Below, piece by piece: positions 1 through 9,715 of a stretch of DNA of 64,000 nucleotides. The notes below the pieces were generated by a model. That model ran no database searches. It worked only from the letters and a program-made list of their open reading frames with translations, and was not told where the DNA came from. Each line of letters starts with the position of its first letter. The stretch's first letter is position 1. The translations under genes were made by a program, and so were the position numbers. Location of the stretch: contig CM055753.1 in the NCBI GenBank assembly GCA_029465975.1, positions 125,380 to 189,379 on the forward strand. The letters are read 5' to 3'. This DNA is from Dallia pectoralis. Its lineage: Eukaryota > Chordata > Actinopteri > Esociformes > Umbridae.

Positions 1-2757
1 AAAAGAACTTGTGTTTCCTGGCACCCAAGTACAGCTGGTAGGAGAACGTGTTTCTGACACCCAAAGACAGGGGGAAAGGCCAGGGACAGTGTGTTTCTGA
101 GCCCAGAGGTCAGCGAGCAGGGTAAAAAAAGAACTTATGTTTCCCGGGACACGAGTACATCTGGGAGGAGAACGTGTTTCTGACACCCAAAGACAGCGGC
201 GATAGCGAAGGACAGTGTGTTTCTGAGCCCAGAGGGCAGCGAGCACGGCAAAAAGAGTTTGTGTTTCCCGGGAGCCGAGTACAGCTGGGAGGGGAACGTG
301 ATTCTGACACCCAAAGACAGGGGAAAGGCCAGGGACAGTGTGTTTCTGAGCCCAGAGGTCAGCGAGCAGGACAAAAAAAGAGCTTGTGTTTCCTGGCACC
401 CGAGTACAGCTGGTAGGAGAACGTGTTTCTGACACCCAAAGACAGGGGGAAAGGCCAGGGACAGTGTGTTTCTGAGCCCAGAGGTCAGCGAGCAGGGTAA
501 AAAAAGAGCTTATGTTTCCCGGGACACGAGTACATCTGGGAGGAGAACGTGTTTCTGACACCCAAAGACAGCGGCGATAGCGAAGGACAGTGTGTTTCTG
601 AGCCCAGAGGGCAGCGAGCACGGCAAAAAGAGTTTGTGTTTCCCGGGAGCCGAGTACAGCTGGGAGGAGAACGTGTTTCTGACACCCAAAGACAGGGGGA
701 AAGGCCAGGGACAGTGTGTTTCTGAGCCCAGAGGTCAGCGAGCAGGGTAAAAAAAGATCTTATGTTTCCCGGGACACGAGTACATCTGGGAGGAGAACGT
801 GTTTCTGACACCCAAAGACAGGGGGAAAGGCCAGGGACAGTGTGTTTCTGAGCCCAGAGGTCAGCGAGAAGGGTAAAAAAAGAGCTTATGTTTCCCGGGA
901 GACGAGTACATCTGGGAGGAGAACGTGTTTCTGACACCCAAAGACAGCGGCGATAGCGAAGGACAGTGTGTTTCTGAGACCAGAGGGCAGCGAGCACGGC
1001 AAAAAAGAGATTGTGTTTCCCGGGAGCCGAGTACAGCTGGGAGGGGAACGTGATTCTGACACCCAAAGACAGGGGGAAAGGCCAGGGACAGTGTGTTTCT
1101 GAGCCCAGAGGTCAGCGAGCAGGACAAAAAAAGAGCTTGTGTTTCCTGGCACCCGAGTACAGCTGGTAGGAGAACGTGTTTCTGACACCCAAAGACAAGG
1201 GAAAGGCCAGGGACAGTGTGTTTCTGAGCCCAGAGTTCAGCGTGCAGGGTAAAAAAAGAGCTTGTGTTTCCCGGAAGCCGAGTACAGCTGGGAGGAGAAC
1301 GTGTTTCTGACACCAGAAGACAGGGGGAAAGGCCAAGGACAGTGTGTTTCTGAGCCCAGAGGTCAGCGAGCAGGGCAAAAAAGAGCTTGTGTTTCCTGGC
1401 ACCCGAGTACAGCTGGGAGGAGAACGTGTTTCTGACACCCAAAGACAGGGGAAAGGCCAGGGACAGTGTGTTTCTGAGACCAGAAAAGGACAGTGAGACT
1501 AGCAAAGGACAGTGTGTTTCTGAGACCAGAGGGCAGCGTGCAGGGCAAAAAAGAGTTTGTGTTTCCCGAGAGCCGAGAACAGCTGGGAGGAGAACGTGTT
1601 TCTGACACCCAAAGACAGGGGGAAAGGCCAGGGACAGTGTGTTTCTGAGACCAGAAAAGGACAGTGAGACTAGCAAAGGACAGTGTGTTTCTGAGACCAG
1701 AGGGCAGCGAGCAGGGCAAAAAAGAGTTTGTGTTTCCCGAGAGCCGAGAACAGCTGGGAGGAGAACGTGTTTCTGACACCAGAAGAAAGGGGGAAAGGCC
1801 ATGGACAGTGTGTTTCTGAGCCCAGAGGTCAGCGAGCAGGGCAAAAAAGAGCTTGTGTTTCCTGGCACCCGAGTACAGCTGGGAGGAGAACGTGTTTCTG
1901 ACACCCAAAGACAGGGGGAAAGGCCAGGGACAGTGTGTTTCTGAGCCCAGAGGTCAGCGAGCAGGGCAAAAAACAGCTTGTGTTTCCTGGCACCCGAGTA
2001 CAGCTGGGAGGAGAACGTGTTTCTGACACCCAAAGACAGGGGAAAGGCCAGGGACAGTGTGTTTCTGAGCCCAGAGGTCAGCGAGCAGGGCAAAAAACAG
2101 CTTGTGTTTCCTGGCACCCGAGTACAGCTGGGAGGAGAAGGTGTTTCTGACACCAGAAGACAGGGGGAAAGGCCAAGGACAGTGTGTTTCTGAGCCCAGA
2201 GGTCAGCGAGCAGGGCAAAAAAGAGCTTATGTTTCCCGGGACACGAGTACATCTGGGAGGAGAACGTGTTTCTGACACCCAAAGACAGGGGGAAAGGCCA
2301 GGGACAGTGTGTTTCTGAGACCAGAAAAGGACAGTGAGACCAGCAAAGGACAGTGTCTTTCTGAGACCAGAGGGCAGCGAGCAGGGCAAAAAAGAGTTTG
2401 TGTTTCCCGGGAGCCGAGAACAGCTTGGAGGAGAACGTGTTTCTGACACCAGAAGACAGGGGGAAAGGCCAAGGAGAGTGTGTTTCTGAGCCCAGAGGTC
2501 AGCGAGCAGGGCAAAAAAGAGCTTGTGTTTCCTGGCACCCGAGTACAGCTGGGAGGAGAACGTGTTTCTGACACCCAAAGACAGGGGGAAAGGCCCGGGA
2601 CAGTGTGTTTCTGAGACCAGAAAAGGACAGTGAGACCAGCAAAGGACAGTGTGTTTCTGAGACCAGAGGTCAGCGAGCAGGGCAAAAAAGAGCTTGTGTT
2701 TCCCGGGACCCGAGTACAGCTGGGAGGAGAACGTGTTTCAGAGACCCGAAGACAGCG
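1..2757. repeat. 124-bp minisatellite, block A
   Basis: Roughly 22 head-to-tail copies of a unit of about 124 bp. Each unit has three related parts: one of ~37 bp containing GAGTACAGCTGGGAGGAGAAC-like sequence, one of 41 bp with CACCCAAAGACAGGGGGAAA, and one of ~47 bp with GAGCCCAGAGGTCAGCGAGC followed by an A run. This block mixes subtypes: 'CAGCGGCGATAGCGAAGGACA' variants, 'GAGTACATCTGGGAGG' variants, and units with an extra ~36-bp insert reading AGACCAGAAAAGGACAGTGA. The left edge is open. The open frames across it shift frame from unit to unit and use non-ATG starts, so I do not read them as genes. Confidence 0.95.
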
Positions 2758-2855
2758 GGGGCTGCGTAAGGGTTACATAGGTTGACCCGAGGACGACGGG
2801 AGTGAGGGGAATCCTACGCTCGGGTCGCCGGGACCCGAGGGTAGTGTGAGGGTTA
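2758..2855. repeat. Boundary module between minisatellite and tRNA array, copy 1
   Basis: A ~98-bp GC-rich segment starting GGGCTGCGTAAGGGTTACAT, containing TTGACCCGAGGACGACGGGA and ending in GTAGTGTGAGGGTTA. Near-identical copies occur at 46803-46901 and, partly, at 29004-29077. All three lie beside minisatellite or tRNA-like sequence. Its GACCCGAGGACGGCGGG core resembles the minisatellite monomers near 46.6 kb, so the two may share an origin (inference). Confidence 0.75.
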
Positions 2856-2912
2856 AACCAGTTTTTTGAATCTGCACGCACAAACATTTACAATCTGTTA
2901 GACTGTCACGAG

Positions 2913-3006
2913 GCTCCTGTGGTGCAATCGGTTAGCGCACGGTACTAATACAGCAGTATGCAGCAGAGCGATGCCGAGGTTGTGAGTTCCAGCCTCACCT
3001 GGAGCA
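2913..3006 (+). tRNA. tRNA-Ile, anticodon AAT, with intron, unit 1 (doubtful function)
   Basis: It aligns along its full 94 nt with the intron-bearing tRNA-Ile(TAT) copies but reads C-T-AAT-A in the anticodon loop, giving AAT. The ~20-nt intron after position 37 is kept. G26 is A, the D stem has GTGC, and the T loop reads TTCCAGC instead of TTCGAGC, which damages the B box needed for TFIIIC. Position 6:67 is a T:T mismatch, as in the TAT copies. A TTTTT run follows. It could be a weak gene or a full-length pseudogene. Confidence 0.6.
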
Positions 3007-3034
3007 GTGCTACTTTTTAAACCAGTTTTTTTTG

Positions 3035-3951
3035 CAGTTTTTCTCGATTGCTAAGACACATTTCTTGAAAGGTGCTCTCCTTTTCTCTAAACTGTGAGCA
3101 CAAAACCCAATTTTTAGCTACATTCACAAAACATCAGGCTCTTCTTGCAAAACCAAACTTTCACCTCAAAACAGTTCAATCTGTGCTCAAAACTGAACTA
3201 TGTTGTCAAATCGTGTCCCGAGTCAATCAAAATTAAAAACACAACTGAACAGTCACTAAACACTACGTAGAAAAATGGAAAACACAATGGACAGGACATG
3301 AAGCTGGAGAAATAAATGTTTGTTGTTCACTGTAGGCTAAATGCATGTTGCAAAAAAAAAACCCCGGTGCATTTACTGTAGCACTTGTACAAAAAGATAA
3401 AACATTAATCTTGTGCATGTACACGTAGCACTCGGATTATGCTGGACAAAGTGAATCTACTGCTGTTTGGTTGTACCCTTTGTCCAGCCTCCCTCATGGT
3501 CATACCATGAACAAGAACATGGTCAATCACAGTAGCTCTGATTTCATCAGATATTACTGTTCTTTGTCTTCGCTGACCACCTCGACCTCTTTTCACGTGA
3601 ACTCTTCCTCTCAGACTTCTATCCATTGTAGGGCCTCACAAACCAGTGCTCTCTGAACTGGCTTACTGTATATGTTCCCTCACATCATTAGCCACAAGTG
3701 TGATCAATTTCGAGTTGTTGTGTTCAAGTGGTGACAACTGTGCTTTAGTTGTGTTTGACTTTTGTCATCTGTGCTCACCATTATGCAGCACGGGTGCATC
3801 ACAATGAAAAAGTGTTGACAAGTTGTGTCTAAACAGGTGAAAAGTGCTTATGGTTTCGCCAAAAGAGTGATTGATTCAATCAGTGGGTTTAGGCAACTGA
3901 GAATTTGGTTCAGACAATAGGCTTTAGTGTTTTAGCAATTGAGAAAAACTG
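3035..3951 (-). mobile_element. Non-autonomous Tc1/mariner (IS630-like) element, copy 1
   Basis: A ~917-bp element ends in imperfect inverted repeats: CAGTTTTTCTCGATTGCTAA on the left and the complement of TTAGCAATTGAGAAAAACTG on the right. TA follows the right end, and the matching left dinucleotide is now TG. Comparison with the element-free spacer after the TAT tRNA (for example near 4110, TTTTTTTAATCTGCACGC) shows the empty target, which supports TA-targeted insertion. Only the N-terminal part of a transposase remains, so it cannot move by itself. Confidence 0.82.
3405..3626 (-). pseudogene. Transposase N-terminal fragment, element copy 1
   Basis: A 73-codon frame starting at a true ATG. 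It begins with a basic stretch (MDRSLRGRVHVKRGRGGQRR), then a helix-turn-helix-like segment (ISDEIRATVIDHVLVHGMT, REAGQRVQPNSSRF) typical of the DNA-binding end of IS630/Tc1-type transposases common in fish. The DDE catalytic domain is absent, because the frame ends and the element's other inverted repeat follows. It may be translated as a DNA-binding peptide, but there is no evidence for that. Confidence 0.75.
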
Positions 3952-3996
3952 TAATCTGCACGCACAAACATTTACAATCTGTTATCTTGTTGGGAG

Positions 3997-4090
3997 GCTC
4001 CTGTGGCGCAATCGGTTAACGCGCGGTACTTATACAGCAGTATGCAGCAGAGCGATGCCGAGGTTGTGAGTTCGAGCCTCACCTGGAGCA
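3997..4090 (+). tRNA. tRNA-Ile, anticodon TAT, with intron, unit 1
   Basis: The cloverleaf has acceptor GCTCCTG/CTGGAGC, D arm GCGC, anticodon stem CGGTA/TGCCG, loop C-T-TAT-A, a ~20-nt intron (CAGCAGTATGCAGCAGAGCG) after position 37, T arm GTGAG-TTCGAGC-CTCAC and A73. This is the classic intron-containing tRNA-Ile(UAU) of vertebrates. The 6:67 pair is T:T in every copy. This copy also has TTAACGC in the D arm (G22 to A). TTTTTT follows within 10 nt as a Pol III terminator. Confidence 0.88.
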
Positions 4091-4160
4091 GTGGTATTTT
4101 TTAAACCAGTTTTTTTAATCTGCACGCACAAACATTTAAAATCTGTTTGACTGTCACGAG

Positions 4161-4243
4161 GCTCCTGTGGTGCGCACGGTACTAATACAGCAGTATGCAG
4201 CAGAGCGATGCCGAGGTTGTGAGTTCCAGCCTCACCTGGAGCA
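4161..4243 (+). pseudogene. tRNA-Ile(AAT) pseudogene, D-loop deleted, unit 2
   Basis: Same backbone as the unit 1 AAT gene but 11 nt shorter: the D loop and one D-stem strand are missing (TGGTGCGCACGGTACTAATA). The intron and anticodon AAT remain and the T loop is TTCCAGC. Without a D arm and an A box it should be neither transcribed nor folded. Confidence 0.85.
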
Positions 4244-4271
4244 GTGCTCTTTTTTAAACCAGTTTTTTTTG

Positions 4272-5184
4272 CAGTTTTTCTCGATTGCTAAGACAAATTT
4301 CTTGAAAGGTGCTCTCATTTTCTCTAAACTGTGAGCACAAAACCCAATTTTTAGCTACATTCACAAAACATCAGGCTCTTCTTGCAAAACCAAACTTTCA
4401 CCTCAAAACAGTTCAATCTGTGCTCAAAACTGAACTATGTTGTCAAATCGTGTCCCGAGTCAATCAAAATTAAAAACACAACTGAACAGTCACTAAACAC
4501 TACGTAGAAAAATGGAAAACACAATGGACAGGACATTAAGCTGGAGAAATAAATGTTTGTTGTCCACTGTAGGCTAAATGCATGTTGCAAAAAAAAACGG
4601 TGCATTTACTGTAGCACTTGTACAAAAAGACAAAACAGTAATCTTGTGCATTTACACTTAGCACTCGGATTATGCTGGACACAGTGAATCTACTGATGTT
4701 TGGTTGTACCCTTTGTCCAGCCTCCCTCGTGGTCATACCTTGAACAAGAACATGGTCAATAACAGTAGCTCTGATTTCATCAGATATTACTGTTCTTTGT
4801 CTTCGCTGACCACCTCGACCTCTTTTCACGTGAACTCTTCCTCTCAGACTTCTATCCATTGTAGGGCCTCACAAACCAGTGCTCTCTGAACTGGCTTACT
4901 GTATATGTTCCCTCACATCATTAGCCACAAGTGTGATCAATTTCGAGTTGTTGTGTTCAAGTGGTGACAACTGTGCTTTAGTTGTGTTTGACTTTTGTCA
5001 TCTGTGCTCACCATTATGCAGCACGGGTGCATCACAATGAAAAAGTGTTGACAAGTTGTGTCTAAACAGGTGAAAAGTGCTTATGGTTTCGCCAAAAGAG
5101 TGATTGATTCAATCAGTGGGTTTAGGCAACTGAGAATTTGGTTCAGACAATAGGCTTTTGTGGTTTAGCAATTGAGAAAAACTG
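4272..5184 (-). mobile_element. Non-autonomous Tc1/mariner-like element, copy 2
   Basis: Same termini and layout as copy 1, with the 'B' variant signature (CGGTGC, GACAAAACAGTAATC). The inverted repeat at the right end is followed by TA. It holds an N-terminal transposase fragment. Confidence 0.82.
4536..4859 (-). pseudogene. Transposase N-terminal fragment, element copy 2
   Basis: The same ATG and helix-turn-helix region as copy 1, but the frame stays open for 107 codons. Beyond about residue 67 it reads into non-conserved sequence, so the longer length does not mean a more complete transposase. The catalytic domain is missing. Confidence 0.7.
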
Positions 5185-5229
5185 TAATCTGCACGCACAA
5201 ACATTTACAATCTGTTTTCTTGCCGGGTG

Positions 5230-5323
5230 GCTCCTGTGGCGCAATCGGTTAGCGCGCGGTACTTATACAGCAGTATGCAGCAGAGCGATGCCGAGGTAGT
5301 GAGTTCGAGCCTCACCTGGAGCA
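5230..5323 (+). tRNA. tRNA-Ile, anticodon TAT, with intron, unit 2
   Basis: Full 94-nt cloverleaf with intact D arm, intron and B box (GAGTTCGAGCC). It differs from the unit 3 copy in the variable region (GAGGTAGTGAG) and in the 5' flank. The T:T mismatch at 6:67 is shared. A T-rich terminator follows. Confidence 0.87.
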
Positions 5324-5393
5324 ATAGTATTTTTTAAACCAGTTTTTTGAATCTGCACGCACAAACATTTACAATCTGTTAGACTGTCACGAG

Positions 5394-5487
5394 GCTCCTG
5401 TGGTGCAATCGGTTAGCGCATGGTACTAATACAGCAGTATGCAGCAGAGCGATGCCGAGGTTGTGAGTTCCAGCCTCACCTGGAGCA
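5394..5487 (+). tRNA. tRNA-Ile, anticodon AAT, with intron, unit 3 (doubtful function)
   Basis: Full-length AAT-type copy. GCGCATGGTACTAATA shows C27 changed to T, which weakens the anticodon stem. The T loop is TTCCAGC as in the other AAT copies. Intron present; TTTTT follows. Confidence 0.55.
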
Positions 5488-5515
5488 GTGCTACTTTTTA
5501 AACCAGTTTTTTTTG

Positions 5516-6431
5516 CAGTTTTTCTCGATTGCTAAGACACATTTCTTGAAAGGTGCTCTCATTTTCTCTAAACTGTGAGCACAAAACCCAATTTTTAGCT
5601 ACATTCACAAAACATCAGGCTCTTCTTGCAAAACCAAACTTTCACCTCAAAACAGTTCAATCTGTGCTCAAAACTGAACTATGTTGTCAAATCGTGTCCC
5701 GAGTCAATCAAAATTAAAAACACAACTGAACAGTCACTAAACACTACGTAGAAAAATGGAAAATACAATGGACAGGACATGAATCTGGAGAAATAAATGT
5801 TTGTTGTTCACTGTAGGCTAAATGCATGTTGCAAAAAAAAACCCCGGTGCATTTACTGTAGCACTTGTACAAAAAGATAAAACATTAATCTTGTGCATGT
5901 ACACGTAGCACTCGGATTATGCTGGACAAAGTGAATCTACTGCTGTTTGGTTGTACCCTTTGTCCAGCCTCCCTCATGGTCATACCATGAACAAGAACAT
6001 GGTCAATCACAGTAGCTCTGATTTCATCAGATATTACTGTTCTTTGTCTTCGCTGACCACCTCGACCTCTTTTCACATGAACTCTTCCTCTCAGACTTCT
6101 ATCCATTGTAGGGCCTCACAAACCAGTGCTCTCTGAACTGGCTTACTGTATATGTTCCCTCACATCATTAGCCACAAGTGTGATCAATTTCGAGTTGTTG
6201 TGTTCAAGTGGTGACAACTGTGCTTTAGTTGTGTTTGACTTTTGTCATCTGTGCTCACCATTATGCAGCACGGGTGCATCACAATGAAAAAGTGTTGACA
6301 AGTTGTGTCTAAACAGGTGAAAAGTGCTTATGGTTTCGCCAAAAGAGTGATTGATTCAATCAGTGGGTTTAGGCAACTGAGAATTTGGTTCAGACAATAG
6401 GCTTTAGTGTTTTAGCAATTGAGAAAAACTG
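5516..6431 (-). mobile_element. Non-autonomous Tc1/mariner-like element, copy 3
   Basis: 'A' variant like copy 1, with the same termini and internal deletion. A few base changes relative to copy 1 (for example AAATACAATGGACAGG, and GAATCTGG for GAAGCTGG) show it is a separate copy of the unit. Confidence 0.82.
5885..6106 (-). pseudogene. Transposase N-terminal fragment, element copy 3
   Basis: 73-codon frame matching copy 1 in predicted protein: basic N-terminus, then helix-turn-helix. No catalytic domain. Confidence 0.72.
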
Positions 6432-6476
6432 TAATCTGCACGCACAAACATTTACAATCTGTTATCTTGTCGGGAG

Positions 6477-6570
6477 GCTCCTGTGGCGCAATCGGTTAGC
6501 GCGCGGTACTTATACAGCAGTATGCAGCAGAGCGATGCCGAGGTTGTGAGTTCGAGCCTCACCTGGAGCA
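6477..6570 (+). tRNA. tRNA-Ile, anticodon TAT, with intron, unit 3
   Basis: A consensus copy of the array: complete cloverleaf, TAT anticodon, ~20-nt intron, intact A and B boxes, and a TTTTTT terminator. It serves as the reference for the variants in the other units. Confidence 0.9.
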
Positions 6571-6640
6571 GTGGTATTTTTTAAACCAGTTTTTTGAATC
6601 TGCACGCACAAACATTTACAATCTGTTAGACTGTCACGAG

Positions 6641-6734
6641 GCTCCTGTGGTGCAATCGGTTAGCGCACGGTGCTAATACAGCAGTATGCAGCAGAGCAAT
6701 GCCGAGGTTGTGAGTTCCAGCCTCACCTGGAGCA
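6641..6734 (+). tRNA. tRNA-Ile, anticodon AAT, with intron, unit 4 (doubtful function)
   Basis: Full-length AAT-type copy with CACGGTGCTAATA (A31 to G, leaving a G:T pair in the anticodon stem) and GAGCAATGCC at the intron end. T loop TTCCAGC; TTTTTT follows. Confidence 0.55.
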
Positions 6735-6761
6735 GTGCTCTTTTTTAAACCAGTTTTTTTG

Positions 6762-7674
6762 CAGTTTTTCTCGATTGCTAAGACAAATTTCTTGAAAGGT
6801 GCTCTCATTTTCTCTAAACTGTGAGCACAAAACCCAATTTTTAGCTACATTCACAAAACATCAGGGTCTTCTTGCAAAACCAAACTTTCACCTCAAAACA
6901 GTTCAATCTGTGCTCAAAACTGAACTATGTTGTCAAATCGTGTCCCGAGTCAATCAAAATTAAAAACACAACTGAACAGTCACTAAACACTACGTAGACA
7001 AATGGAAAACACAATGGACAGGACATGAAGCTGGAGAAATAAATATTTGTTGTTCACTGTAGGCTAAATGCATGTTGCAAAAAAAAACGGTGCATTTACT
7101 GTAGCACTTCTACAAAAAGACAAAACAGTAATCTTGTGCATTTACACGTAGCACTCGGATTATGCTGGACACAGTGAATCTACTGATGTTTGGTTGTACC
7201 CTTTGTCCAGCCTCCCTCATGGTCATACCATGAACAAGAACATGGTCAATAACAGTAGCTCTGATTTCATCAGATATTACTGTTCTTTGTCTTCGCTGAC
7301 CACCTCGACCTCTTTTCACGTGAACTCTTCCTCTCAGACTTCTATCCATTGTAGGGCCTCACAAACCAGTGCTCTCTGAACTGGCTTACTGTATATGTTC
7401 CCTCACATCATTAGCCACAAGTGTGATCAATTTTGAGTTGTTGTGTTCAAGTGGTGACAACTGTGCTTTAGTTGTGTTTGACTTTTGTCATCTGTGCTCA
7501 CCATTATGCAGCACGGGTGCATCACAATGAAAAAGTGTTGACAAGTTGTGTCTAAACATGTGAAAAGTGCTTATGGTTTCGCCAAAAGAGTGATTGATTT
7601 AATCAGTGGGTTTAGGCAACTGAGAATTTGGTTCAGACAATAGGCTTTAGTGTTTTAGCAATTGAGAAAAACTG
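6762..7674 (-). mobile_element. Non-autonomous Tc1/mariner-like element, copy 4
   Basis: 'B' variant like copy 2. Terminal inverted repeats are present and TA follows the right end. Confidence 0.82.
7110..7349 (-). pseudogene. Transposase N-terminal fragment, element copy 4
   Basis: 79-codon frame from the same ATG. The helix-turn-helix part is intact (REAGQRVQPNISRFTVSSII) and the frame then runs into non-conserved sequence. Catalytic domain absent. Confidence 0.7.
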
Positions 7675-7719
7675 TAATCTGCACGCACAAACATTTACAA
7701 TCTGTTATCTTGTCGGGAG

Positions 7720-7813
7720 GCTCCTGTGGTGCAATCGGTTAGCGCGCGGTACTTATTCAGCAGTATGCAGCAGAGCGATGCCGAGGTTGTGAGTTCAAGC
7801 CTCACCTGGAGCA
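7720..7813 (+). tRNA. tRNA-Ile, anticodon TAT, with intron, unit 4 (variant)
   Basis: Complete 94-nt copy with several changes: GTGC in the D stem, T instead of A at position 37 next to the anticodon (CTTATTCAG), and TTCAAGC in the T loop, which still fits the B box (R57 = A). Likely a weaker or drifting copy. Confidence 0.75.
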
Positions 7814-7883
7814 GTGGTATTTTTTAAACCAGTTTTTTGAATCTGCACGCACAAACATTTACAATCTGTTTGACTGTCACGAG

Positions 7884-7957
7884 GCTCCTGTGGTGCGCAC
7901 GGTACTAATACAGCAGTATGCTGCAGAGCGATGCCGAGGTTGTGAGTTCCTGGAGCA
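7884..7957 (+). pseudogene. tRNA-Ile(AAT) pseudogene, D loop and T arm deleted, unit 5
   Basis: It carries the same D-loop deletion as the unit 2 copy and has also lost most of the T arm (GAGTTCCTGGAGCA). The anticodon AAT and intron remain. The shared D-loop deletion links units 2 and 5 by descent. Confidence 0.87.
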
Positions 7958-8372
7958 GTGCTACTTTTTAAACCAGTTTTTTTTGCAGTTTTTCTCGATT
8001 GCTAAGACACATTTCTTGAAAGGTGCTCTCATTTTCTCTAAACTGTGAGCACAAAACCCAATTTTTAGCTACATTCACAAAACATCAGGCTCTTCTTGCA
8101 AAACCAAACTTTCACCTCAAAACAGTTCAATCTGTGCTCAAAACTGAACTATGTTGTCAAATCGTGTCCCGAGTCAATCAAAATAAAAAACACAACTGAA
8201 CAGTCACTAAACACTACGTAGACAAATGGAAAACACAATGGACAGGACATGAAGCTGGAGAAATAAATATTTGTTGTTCACTGTAGGCTAAATGCATGTT
8301 GCAAAAAAAAACCCCGGTGCATTTACTGTAGCACTTGTACAAAAAGATAAAACATTAATCTTGTGCATGTAC

Positions 8373-9029
8373 TGTTGTGGAATTATTTCTAATACCACGT
8401 AATTAATGTTACTATACCTTTATCTCTAAAATAACACTAAGCAAATACACACTGAATCCAGACTCGAAATAAGAACAGACAAGAGTATCTCTCAAGTTAA
8501 CTCTAACAGTTTAATTGATAGATGAGGAAAACCATAACACACGCAATCACGGCAACAATGCAGTGGCAGGTTATTCCTAACTAATATGAAGAACATTGCA
8601 GTATATATAGGGTTTGATAACGCACACACTTCCACACAAACTTAAACAATATCAGATGGAGAACAGGATGACGCTGTTAGATGATTCCACCAACTATACA
8701 GTATAATCTGGAAAACACATAAAGCTGTAACAAAACTCGAAGGTCAGTGCTCTCAAGCCAAGGGAGGCCAGACACATGGTAGATAAGGACAGAAACAATA
8801 GAGAGGCACACAAAGACCCATACAGTTCATCACAGATAAGGTGTTCAGGACATCTGTTTCTAGCCTTGGCCTCTCTAACAGCCTGAAGATCACATTCCTG
8901 TTTCTCAGGGTTTTGTGCTTTCCTCTCTGGCCCCCAAGACCCACTGAAACACGTAGTTTATCACATGCTAATAAATGCTTAACTCACTATTCCTAAACTT
9001 CTTAACCGTCATGTATATTTTCCACAACA
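8373..9029 (-). mobile_element. Solo LTR of the retrovirus-like family seen at 33.3-39.5 kb
   Basis: The 657-bp segment starts TGTTGTGGAATT and ends TTCCACAACA (TG...CA ends with a 10-bp inverted repeat). It is flanked by GTAC at 8369-8372 and 9030-9033, a 4-bp target duplication. It is very similar to both LTRs of the 33324-39471 element, whose genes run on the minus strand, hence the strand given. With no internal region, LTR-LTR recombination is the simplest explanation. A TATATATA motif lies inside. Confidence 0.93.
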
Positions 9030-9042
9030 GTACACGTAGCAC

Positions 9043-9237
9043 TCAGATTATGCTGGACAAAGTGAATCTACTGCTGTTTGGTTGTACCCTTTGTCCAGCC
9101 TCCCTCATGGTCATACCATGAACAAGAACATGGTCAATCACAGTAGCTCTGATTTCATCAGATATTACTGTTCTTTGTCTTCGCTGACCACCTCGACCTC
9201 TTTTCACATGAACTCTTCCTCTCAGACTTCTATCCAT
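9043..9237 (-). pseudogene. Transposase N-terminal fragment, element copy 5, cut by LTR
   Basis: 64 codons from the same ATG as the other copies, ending soon after the helix-turn-helix at the junction with the solo LTR. No catalytic domain. Confidence 0.72.
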
Positions 9238-9607
9238 TGTAGGGCCTCACAAACCAGTGCTCTCTGAACTGGCTTACTGTATATGTTCCCTCACATCATT
9301 AGCCACAAGTGTGATCAATCTCGAGTTGTTGTGTTCAAGTGGTGACAACTGTGCTTTAGTTGTGTTTGACTTTTGTCATCTGTGCTCACCATTATGCAGC
9401 ACGGGTGCATCACAATGAAAAAGTGTTGACAAGTTGTGTCTAAACAGGTGAAAAGTGCTTATGGTTTCGCCAAAAGAGTGATTGATTCAATCAGTGGGTT
9501 TAGGCAACTGAGAATTTGGTTCAGACAATAGGCTTTAGTGTTTTAGCAATTGAGAAAAACTGTAATCTGCACGCACAAACATTTACAATCTGTTATCTTG
9601 TCGGGAG

Positions 9608-9701
9608 GCTCCTGTGGCGCAATCGGTTAGCGCGCGGTACTTATACAGCAGTATGCAGCAGAGCGATGCCGAGGTTGTGAGTTCGAGCCTCACCTGGAGC
9701 A
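9608..9701 (+). tRNA. tRNA-Ile, anticodon TAT, with intron, unit 5
   Basis: Consensus-like full copy with intact A box, intron, B box and TTTTTT run. It is the last tRNA gene of the array; the 3' spacer switches at about 9716 to the 237-bp repeat family (AACCCTTGTGCTGTCCTCG). Confidence 0.9.
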
Positions 9702-9715
9702 GTGGTATTTTTTAA

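Larger units (their letters stand above)
7986..9562 (-). mobile_element. Non-autonomous Tc1/mariner-like element, copy 5, split by a solo LTR
   Basis: 'A' variant with both terminal repeats. It is interrupted at a GTAC site by an LTR of ~657 bp, so element sequence lies on both sides. The transposase fragment starts normally on the right side and is cut near its end by the LTR. Confidence 0.85.

Noticed and set aside
861..2282. Open frame of 473 codons on the minus strand over the minisatellite, and dozens like it
   Set aside because: They begin with non-ATG codons, run across identical 124-bp units in rotating frames, and change with one-base unit variants. Composition of a tandem repeat, not selection, explains them.
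3471..3656. Plus-strand 61-codon frame opposite the transposase fragment
   Set aside because: It is the antisense of the helix-turn-helix coding region and recurs only because the unit is repeated.
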